Shown in pieces: positions 49,880 through 60,900 of a DNA stretch of 64,000 nt (position 1 is the stretch's first letter; every line of letters begins with the position of its first letter). The notes under the pieces were generated by a model. It saw only the letters and a list, made by a program, of their open reading frames with translations. It made no database searches and was not told where the DNA came from. The stretch lies in contig JAQISU010000167.1 of the NCBI GenBank assembly GCA_029339505.1, forward strand, positions 1,626,501 to 1,690,500, in the 5' to 3' direction. Origin of the DNA: Unio delphinus. Its lineage: Eukaryota > Mollusca > Bivalvia > Unionida > Unionidae. The translations under genes were made by a program, and so were the position numbers.

Positions 49880-50080
49880 AAAGAACAATAATCCTGATCT
49901 GCAGTAGCATGTGTATGGAGATAAGGGCCTTTGTGGATTGTTTGCTTGATTACTCTTAACAAACTGCGCAGAATCACATCTGCCTGCACAGAATCAGAAT
50001 CACATCTGTTGGCACATCATGCAACAGCAGATCTGGGTCTGTGGAGTTTGCAGTTTGACTCATCTTATAAGCAAGTACCT
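49880..50080. repeat. GCAGATCTGG dispersed repeat, copy 2
   Basis: It contains acagcagatctgggtctgtg and gtttgcagtttgactcatctt, matching the arm of the foldback repeat at 10855-11035. It lies just downstream of the DNA2 stop. Confidence 0.5.
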
Positions 50081-50298
50081 ACAGTTCCTCATACAACCTA
50101 GTTGTTTTACTTTAAAAACATGCATAGAAAGATTATGTGGGTTGATGAAAGAAAAGAATCAGAACAGTAGAAATGGTCTCATATCATCTTGTAGGCCATG
50201 ATAAATTCTACAATACACATTGGAAGTGTATGAGCCTATTTCAAAAGATGAAAAAATATTTGGTTAGGTATTTCACTCAGAGTAACACATGTAGGTTA

Positions 50299-50304
50299 TT
50301 TATT
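50299..50304 (-). terminator. DNA2: Possible DNA2 polyadenylation signal
   Basis: AATAAA on the minus strand, about 200 bases after the stop codon at 50506. Plausible, but no transcript evidence. Confidence 0.35.
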
Positions 50305-50505
50305 ACTGAGGCAACTGGACAAACTGAAGCCAACCATGGATGGCTTGATTAAACAACTGCACCCATTGGTTTTGCAAGTTCTGCATGCTAATGATTGCAG
50401 CTCCTGTTTCCATTAAAAACCTCTCATGACACAACAAGAATGCATATATGCATCATCCCCAAACCCACAAAGGAAATTTCGATAAAGATTTAAAAAAAAA
50501 AAATA

Positions 50506-50679
50506 TTAAATTTTGAGTGCTAAAAAGGATATTTGCTGATTTTCCTGTAGGATTTTGAGAAGTCTGGAAAGTGGATCATACTGATCAAGTGTTGAAGCAT
50601 TTCCAATAAGCACCAATTTGTGTTTTGCTCTCGTCAGAGACACATTCAGTCTACGAATGTCTTTAAGCAGTTCTCCTGT
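50506..50679 (-). CDS. DNA2: DNA2 last exon (helicase motif VI and C-terminus)
   Basis: Acceptor ctttcag is followed by ACAGGAGAACTG. It encodes [20 protein letters not shown] then [20 protein letters not shown] and ends FLALKI-stop at 50506-50508. The arginines of motif VI, needed for ATP hydrolysis in this family, are present. The tail after motif VI is about 30 residues. Its 5' half is copied eight more times upstream (50680-51631). Confidence 0.92.
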   Translation of the reverse strand, partial: TGELLKDIRRLNVSLTRAKHKLVLIGNASTLDQYDPLSRLLKILQENQQISFLALKI

Positions 50680-53600
50680 CTGAAAGGTATAAAATATTGA
50701 TAAAACTTAACACATTTCCAATAAGCACTAATTTGTGTTTTGATATCGTCAGAGACACATTCACTATATGAATGTCTTTAAGCAATTCTCCTGTCTGAAA
50801 GGTATGAAATAAGGATAAAACTAAAAGCATTTCCAATAAGCACTAATTTGTGTTTTGCTCTCGTCAGAGACACATTCAGTCTACGAATGTCTTTAAGCAG
50901 TTCTCCTGTCTGAAAGGTATGAAATATTGATAAAACTTTACGCATTTCCAATAAGCACTAATTTGTGTTTTGCTCTCGTCAGAGACACATTCAGTCTACG
51001 AATGTCTTTAAGCAGTTCTCCTGTCTGAAAGGTATAAAATATTGATAAAACTTAACACATTTCCAATAAGCACTAATTTGTGTTTTGATATCGTCAGAGA
51101 CACATTCACTATATGAATGTCTTTAAGCAATTCTCCTGTCTGAAAGGTATGAAATAAGGATAAAACTAAAAGCATTTCCAATAAGCACTAATTTGTGTTT
51201 TGCTCTCGTCAGAGACACATTCAGTCTACGAATGTCTTTAAGCAGTTCTCCTGTCTGAAAGGTATGAAATATTGATAAAACTTTACGCATTTCCAATAAG
51301 CACTAATTTGTGTTTTGCTCTCGTCAGAGACACATTCAGTCTACGAATGTCTTTAAGCAGTTCTCCTGTCTGAAAGGTATAAAATATTGATAAAACTTAA
51401 CACATTTCCAATAAGCACTAATTTGTGTTTTGATATCGTCAGAGACACATTCAGTCTACGAATGTCTTTAAGCAGTTCTCCTGTCTGAAAGGTATAAAAT
51501 ATTGATAAAACTTAACACATTTCCAATAAGCACTAATTTGTGTTTTGATATCGTCAGAGACACATTCAGTATATGAATGTCTTTAAGCAATTCTCCTGTC
51601 TGAAAGGTATGAAATAAGGATAAAACTAAAAGCATGCCTGATTTTAGTAATATTTCCCAAAGAATGAAATTCCAACACATCTGAGAAGGTAATAGCATTT
51701 TCTGATGAGTCAAATATCAACATTAACATCTGTAAAATCCACACTATAAACCTAAGTAATGACTTTCTATGCAAATGCTATCTCTGCAATGATTCCGTAA
51801 ATTTTCCAGTTACTGGGCATCATCAAGAATTTATTTGGTGATACTAAAGATACATTGTGACAATATACAAATCATATCATGCTATACCATTTATTCACAA
51901 TAAATAACTTTTAAGAAAAACGATTTTCAATAATATTTATATTCATTTTAAAGTTAGGAACAGCAATTTACGTACAACTTATTATTTACTAACAGAGGTA
52001 TATTCTATACAAAAATTTGTACTGATGGACATTGTGGTATAGCCCATAATATATGGGACTTGCAAGCTTGTCTTATTTGTACTGAATAATATTGTGATCA
52101 ATAATGTCCTCAATCCAATGCAAAAAATTCCTTATTTATTTTACCAGTAAAACAATCATTAATGTCTTCAATCCAATGCAAAAAATTCCTTATTTATTTT
52201 ACCAGTAAAACAATCATTAATGTCTTCAATCCAAAGCAAAAAATCCTCATTTATTTTACAAGTAAAACCATCATTAATGTCCTCAAATGCAATGCAAATA
52301 AAATCCTTATTTATTTTACCATAAAACAATCATTAATGTTCTCAATCCAATGCAAATAAAAACCTTATTTATTTTACCATAAAACAATCATTAATGTCCT
52401 CAAAGCCAATGCAAAAATATACTTATTTATTTTACCATAAAACCATCATTAATGTCTTCAATCCAATGCAAATAAAATCCTTATTTATTTTACCAGTAAA
52501 ACAATCATTAATGTCCTCAAATCCAATGCAAAAATATCCTTTTTTTTTTTACCAGTAAAACCATCATTAATGTCTTCAATCCAATGCAAATAAAATCCTT
52601 ATTTATTTTACCATAAAACAATCATTAATGTCTTCAATCCAATGCAAATAAAATCCTTATTTTTTTTTACCATAAAACAATCATTAATGTCTTCAATCCA
52701 ATGCAAATAAAATCCTTATTTATTTTACCATAAAACAATCATTAATGTCTTCAATCCAATGCAAATAAAATCCTTATTTATTTTACCATAAAACAATCAT
52801 TAATGTCTTCAATCCAATGCAAATAAAATCCTTATTTATTTTACCATAAAACAATCATTAATGTCTTCAATCCAATGCAAATAAAATCCTTATTTATTTT
52901 ACCATCAAACAATCATTAATGTCTTCAATCCAATTCAAATAAAATCCTTATTTATTTTACCATAAAACCATCATTAATGTACTCAATCCACTGCAAATAA
53001 AATCCTTATTTATTTTACCATAAAACCATCATTACTGTCCTCAATCCTCAAATACTTTTTATTTACTTTGAATGACAGCATGGAGAAATTATCTGCGTTT
53101 GCCATGACAAGATTTTGACAATTGAGAAACAATTTTGAAATCTGATTACCTCAATGATGCTGTAGGTCATAAATGGATATGCTGATCAGGTCATAAATAG
53201 TGATACAAACTTTATTGCAATTATCAATGAAATAGATAATTATTTTGCATAATTACAACAATCAGAGCCAGTATTTCAACAACCAGGCAAAAAATCAAGA
53301 AACAAAAACTTCTGTTACCTGATAAATTTTGTCTAAATAATATTCTCTTGACGTTGAACGACTAGAAATTCTGATTGGCGAAAGTCAAGCCAGCAATGAT
53401 TGTCCAGAAATCATTAATCAAGCAGCTGCTATTTGTCAGAGATTTTTTACAGCAGGTATCATGCACATTAATGTTAATCGGTCCTCATTGATTGAGAGTA
53501 TGCAATGAGATTAGTGACAAGAAATAAGATGATCATACATAATGCTCAATGTGGTCAGAAAGATAAATTCATGATTACCAACATATGAAGCAATTTATGG

Positions 53601-56600
53601 AGATGGGCTTGGTGATGTTGTTCAGGGAGAAGAACTGCCCCAAAAGCATTGCTGACTGAAAAGCAGCTAGGAATGAAAGCTATTGACATTCATGATAAAG
53701 GTATTGGTGATGTTGGAGACGTTGCCAGCAAAGTATTTTCAGCAATCAAGGAAAGACTAACATGATTAATACAACAAGAACCACAGCTGTAAAATTACCC
53801 AGCACTGAAATTATGCCTGCAAATGTTAATAAAGTGCACAATCTGTTCTCAATGGTTGAGAAATTGAGGTTTGTCATAATGATGTTGATACAACGATATT
53901 GGAGCTATCCCGATACAGTGATGATTATTCCCAGTCTGTTGGTCTGTTAATGTTGTTTGCAAAATATGCCACTGATCACATTGATGGCAGACCTTGTACT
54001 CTTCAGAGACCAAAATAGGTTACTGCTGCGGCTGATGCTGCCAATGTTGAAGGTTGAAGCTTTACAGTTTGCAAACGATAACTTTAATCTGGGATTCATA
54101 GCATTAAAAATCAAATTGATGCTCAGGGAAGATTTATATGAGCAATACCACAGTCACATGTTATTGGTTTCTGCAGAAATTTTAGAAAAGTTATCTTCAG
54201 GACAAACCATCTCATTAGAAAATCCATTGACACTGATGCTATCTGGCATGATGAAGGAGTCGTGCTGAAACTGTGATATTTCATGGAAATATGACACTGA
54301 CAAAACTTTGGTTGTGGATGCCAGTAATGTCACCATCACTCACTAAAGAATAAAGGCTTCTCTCTTTTATAGACAGTTGCAGCAAATCAATGCTATCATG
54401 GTTGACAATGACTACAGACTAGATCATGAGTACAACTGTTGGCATATATTTGCAGATCGCAACACAACAGGGAGTTTCAGCACCATGACATGTATTTATA
54501 GCTTTTGACACGCTTGAGGATTCTTTAAGGATAAATGGACATCAAGAACAGTATGATGAAGAGTTGCTGGATTTTGAAAATAATAATGTAGCAAACGCTT
54601 ATAATTTGATGACATTGATGGGGCATGATCAGAATGTGGATTCCAGTGTGTTAATATCTCAGTAGGATTTCATGAAGTAGAATCCGATCTACTATTTCTC
54701 ACTGGAACATCTAGATTTTTTTAATATTCATTTTTGAGCTCAAGTAAGTGCACTACCAGCTGATTATAGAGCAATCACTGCCATACTCTCAGACAAGGCA
54801 TTGGTGGACAAATGAGTCATTGATGCCCCAGTAAATAGCTCATGATATTAAAATGTTATATTAATATGTTAGTGTTACTCTGACTCCTGGTCAGTTTAAA
54901 AAGCTTCAATTGGAGTCAGCAAAGAAATGCTGAACAAAAATAGCAGTGAAACAAGATCAGATCACATGAGATCCAAGTAAACTATCACTGACACTAAATG
55001 ATCAAAGACAGGTGTATGACATAATCTTTTTGCTGGTGCCATTAAAAATGCAGTCAAGACTGGAGGTATATTTTCACTTCTTGCATCTATACCAACATTG
55101 ATAGCTGCTACAAAAGCAGCTGCACTTGATGCTGTTGGAACTGCTGTTGTGATGGCACAAAAGAAAGCAACAGGTCAAGGAGTCAAGACTTTCCCCCAAA
55201 AAAAGAAAGGTCTAAGACTGCCAGGAAACCCTCATTCATGGTACGGTCAAGATCTAAGACTCCCTGGGACACATCATTGGACGCAAAGTTTTTCCTATTT
55301 CCAATTTTGATTTACTTGGAGCGGTCGATTCCAAGAAGTGGCAAATAACTTAATACCTAATACAGATGTCAATTTACAAAAAAGATGGATTGAAATAATG
55401 AAAATATCCTCGGTTTGCAAGAGGCTAAGCATTATTATTTTGATTATACCAAGCAAAAGCTTAAACTGGCGGATGGGTTGCCACCAAGCGGCAGCACAGG
55501 AATGTAAATGGGTAAGAGTTTCCTCCCTTTGTCTATGGTCGATGAGAAAAAAAACTTTCCAGATATCTGGATTCAAAAGGTAGTAGTTTATTTCTTAACT
55601 TTAATGTGATCAGACAATGCATTCAATGGAGACATGGGAGTTAAAAGCGATTCCCAAAGCGCATCTAAAATGGATTTACCTTGACATGACACTTGGATTA
55701 TGAATCTGACATTTTACCAACAGAACTTCTGTAACTCCCTCAGAATCTGTGAACTTTACGCTTTTGAGTCTGCAATCGAGTTTATTACTCAAAAGGTGAT
55801 ACAAAATATGAACTGCTATTGAGAAACTGGAAAATGTCTGTAAAAGTTCGGTATTCGAAAAATGCAGCATTATATTCAAATAAAAAGTTTGTAAAGTACA
55901 TGTAGACCTTATTTATGAATAGTAGTTTCACAAACTTCAGCTCCAAACCCTATGCTGCTCAATGGCTTGTTGCTATTTTTCAACTTGACTTAAGTCTTTT
56001 TTCCCCACTTCACATGAAGACTATCATATCTCCAACCATGAGACATACTCAAGTTGACATATAATGTCCAATAAATGCATACTGGACACCAATAAGTTTT
56101 TTTTTTAATATAATCAACAGTTTCCTCATGCAGATGCTTTGCATGAAAAAATTATGAACAGTTTAAAGCAACTTAAGTACTACTGTAAAGCTACTCCGGT
56201 TCCCTGACTAATTCCACAATTCTAATATGAAACCCAATTCCAAATCAAACATGGATGAACCAATTATCAGGATTTTTCAGCACCAACAATTTTTCTGTCG
56301 TTTTAGCTTTTATTCTGTAAGTTCATATATTTAAATGCAATTTTTTAAAAAAGACTTGTGGCAAAATCGTAAGAGTTGGCAGGTCAGCAATAACTCAAGG
56401 AAATTGTGACTATAGATAATGTTTCCATCCATGTTCATCAGCATTATTGATTATGAGGTAGATGTTTCAAATATCTATCACAGATTTAAAGATTTAAACT
56501 GTCATATTTCTGACTCTTTGTGTGATACAGTTATGGTGAGATATGTATTCCACATAAATGTACTCAGTGCCACTACTTATATCATGAACATCTGATGTGT

Positions 56601-57895
56601 TTACTGTGTTTTACTCCTAACCATACAAATTTTGCTAGCCTAAAAACAATAGTTTACAAACGGTCTTTCATGTTACCAAAGTTATATTGCTTTTTCTCTG
56701 TACTCTAAAGTTATATCCATGCTGGAAATACACAATTTTTTCTACCAACATCATTTTCAAGAGGCCAGTGTGAGAAAACCAATTATCATAAACAATGGTG
56801 TGGCATTGGGATTCTCTGATCCTCTGATGGAATTTATACAACACCAATGCATATCATCGTTTCTATTAATCTCACTATTTGATATTACAGGCAAGACAAA
56901 ATTTTAGGTCACCAAAATTCTGATATAATAAACTAAATAATTTAATTAATGTTTATTTATTCTTACCATCACTTCTTCCTCAACAGAGCTTCTGACAAAA
57001 GAGGTCAAGATGATACTTTTGTCTCTTCCTTGGTACTGATCCACTGTGTTGACCTCAACCATGGAGGGCATACTGTGACCTTGACCTTGACCTTGCTGCA
57101 GCATGGCCTTGATCAAATTAACTTGGCTTCTGTATGGTGCAATGACTCCGATTTCATCAGGATTGATACCAGCCTGAAATAAAGAGTATGCCATAATTAA
57201 AAAGTAACCACTATGCAAGCTTTTAGTTTTGCTTTTAAGGCAATTAAAAGGCTCCAAGTAATGAAAATTTGGTATTGTGTGATATTGCTCTTGTCTGAGT
57301 AATTGGCAAAGACACATTCATGATATATAAAGGTCACAATAAAATGATTGATAAAATTACAGCTAATTCTATGGCTTGCCATGGTAAATGCCCACATTTT
57401 ATTATATATTCCAACTCCACGGTATAATTATTGATAAAATAACACCTAATTCTATGTCTTGCCATGGTAAATGCCCACATTTATTATATATTCCAACCCT
57501 ACGGTATAATTATTGATAAAATTACAGCTAATTCTATGACTTGCCATTGTAAATACCCCCATTTATTATAGATTCCACCATCACAATAAAATAATTGCTA
57601 AAAGTACAGCTGATTATATGACTTGGCATAGTAAATGCCCACATTTGATTCTATATTCCAACATCACAGTAAAATTATTGATAAAACAGCTAATTATTAG
57701 GCTTGCCATGGTAAATTCCCACATTTTATTATATATTCCACACAAACCATGACCACCTTTGCACAAAGAGATCCATGAGAGATAATCCAAAATTTAGCCA
57801 CCTACAATGACCTCAAGTATGGTAATAAAACAAAATCAAATGATTTATGTACCAAGTTAACTGAATTTCAGACAGAGATAGATGCGTTATCAGTG

Positions 57896-57960
<65 letters not shown>

Positions 57961-60900
57961 TTCCCTTGAACATTTTAGAAACGAGTATTTTCATAGATTT
58001 ATATGGTTCCTACCTTAGTAAAAGTTTGGACAATATTCATGATAATCCTTGCCTCTACTTCATTCTTGATACCACCACCTTTTTCTTGAATTTCTGGTGC
58101 AGGGACCTGTGTGTGAAATCAGCATATATATGATTTTGTACTAAGCAAAGCTAGAATGATGACTTAAATAATTCATACTGCAACATCAATTTACAAGCAG
58201 TAATACCATTAGGAATTTAAGTTGTAAAAAGCCAGTCTGAATTAATGAATTCCATTCCAAGTGGGTATTTCTATACACTGATCTGATTCCATCTGTCTCA
58301 AAAATGTTTGGTTCCTGAATTTTGTTTATAAAAGGATCCATCTGTCTTAATAAAAGTGGCTCTCCAAAGTGCTAATTTTATTTTTCTGCAATTCAGGATA
58401 CTGTCACACTGCAAAACCAATGAACCAGTATTATCATGCCACTAACATAGCATGTGTATGTATGTATGTATGTATGTATGTATGTATGTATGTATGTATG
58501 TATGTATGTATGTATGTATGTATGTATGTATGTATGTATGTATGTATGTATGTATGAGTTAGACCTTGATGGCATGTCAGAAAAATACTGGCTAGATGGT
58601 GCCAATTAAAAGTTTTCTTCTAAAAATATAAAGAACAGCAACCAAATTTTAAAAAAATAAATGTTTCCAAAAGAACATAAATGTAAGTGAACATACATGG
58701 TAATTCCTTTGCTAAATGATAAAGAATCCATAATATTTGTTGTTCCACACATCTTTCCTGATTACATTGCTCCACCAGAAATTTACTGCTTTCAAGAAAC
58801 ATGATACTTCATCATGAAATATGTTGCCCACACTGGAATTAATAATCACTTGACACACCTGACTGATGTTAATTATTTCACTTTGTCTCTCGTGATTGGT
58901 TTAACTGTACCAATATCCAGACATTCAAAAGAAAGACTAAAATAACATATTGGTTGTTGTTGTTCTAGGGTTAACGCCATTTTTCAGCACACAGTAGGCT
59001 ACACATGGCGGCCAGTATTAATGGTGGAGGAAGAAATTAGGAAAACCCCTGGATAGAACCACCGACCCATGAGAAACTACTGGCAAGCCTTCTCACATAC
59101 CCACATTGGCTAATTCTGAGACTTGAACTTGTGCAGTGGTGAGATGGTGAGAAAAAAAAATCAGGGAACCTAATCTTTAACCCAAACTAAAGATTGGTAA
59201 ATTTTTGACACAGAAACAGAATTAAGCATCTTAACAATTCAGAACTAAAGAGGGGTAAATTCTCAACACAGAAACAGAATTAAGCATATTAACAATTCAG
59301 AACTCAACTTACCTTCTCTGTATCTAGGAATACAACAGCTTTTTCCAGTTCAGTGTCAGTGACATGCTTCAACCAAGGATGTTTGTCCAGGTCCTGAAAT
59401 ACATGTTACATGTCACACACAAGTCATGTCCTACTGCAAACAAGACCCTGATCTCCATCACATAATGCACCAACACATCACCATCTATGTCTATGTTATT
59501 AATTATAACAACTGTGTTTACCCATATCAGCTTGTGCATCATGTGATGGCAGATCAAAGTCTGTGATTTTAAGTTATACTTTCCATAAGTCAGGTTCAAC
59601 TGCAAGCAACATAGACCATGGCCTACCATCCCATAATGTTATGGTACATCAGGTCTATTTTTCTGTTGTTGTTATTATAGGGTTTAACACCATTTTTCAG
59701 CACAAGATAGGTTATACATGGTGCCAGTATAAATGGTGGAGGAAGAACCTGGAAAACCCCTTGGAAAGAACCACCAACCCATGAGAAGCTACTGGCAAGC
59801 TTTCTCACATACCCACATTAGCCGAATCTGAGTCTCGAACCAACACAGACAGAGGTGAGATGGCAGTGATCCATAATGGTGAGCACTTTAGACCACTCAT
59901 GGCCCCTTGACAAAACTTATGTTCAGTGGATGAAATGCAGTCTTCGTAAAGGAAGTGATAAATGTGTTGTCACATTATTTTTTAGTCTTTGTGTGATACC
60001 ATATTTTGTTCAAAGTTCTCTGTGTATGTTAATGCACAAAATCTATGATATAATATTAATCTTTAGTCAACACTTCTAACAGAAACTTGACAATGGGAGA
60101 CAAATATCAAAGATATAATCTAATTACTTACATCAAGATATGCTTCAAAGCATATTGGTTCTGGATACATTTGACAAAAGTGGCTGCTTCGTGAGGGGAA
60201 CATTTTACATTTTTATACTAAAATGCTGTCTGCTGGTTGCATTAGATGGGTGGCTGTTCTCAAGGGGTACTTTTGAATACAAACTCTGTGATATTTTTAG
60301 ACACATGCAAGTTGATAACCTATAATCAGTAAATCAGTGATACTTTTAAACACATGCAAGTTGGTAACATTAAAATACATAACATTAAAATAGATCCACA
60401 AATTAATCACATTTCTTTATAATTTCAATTTATTAATTCTTGTTGATCATTCGTTAAAGTTGCATGTTTTGATTGTTCCAGTTAAGGACAATATTATTTT
60501 CTTATGTCAGTTGTAACTCCATGCATATCATTTTGTTAAAGAATTGATTGTTGGTTTTATGTGCACAAGTTTGATGTCAGATTTAATAATTGTTCAACTT
60601 CACTATAAATAAACATCTTATTCACAAAATTACTTTAGTGTCTTCCCTGAAATCTAGTCCCAATCCTGTTACATCTATATTATTTACAGTTAGGTCCAAC
60701 CATATTGATCACTCAGATATCATGCATCTCTAAAAATGACTCACTCAAAACCAATATCTATACCCTTCCCAGGTACCCAAAGTGTGGGATCTCTTCCCAG
60801 GTATCCCAAGTGTGACCCCTCACCAGCAATCCCAAGTGAAAGGAACAAAAGATAATACACAAAATGTACATGCTTATCATATGGACAAACAAAAGACCAA

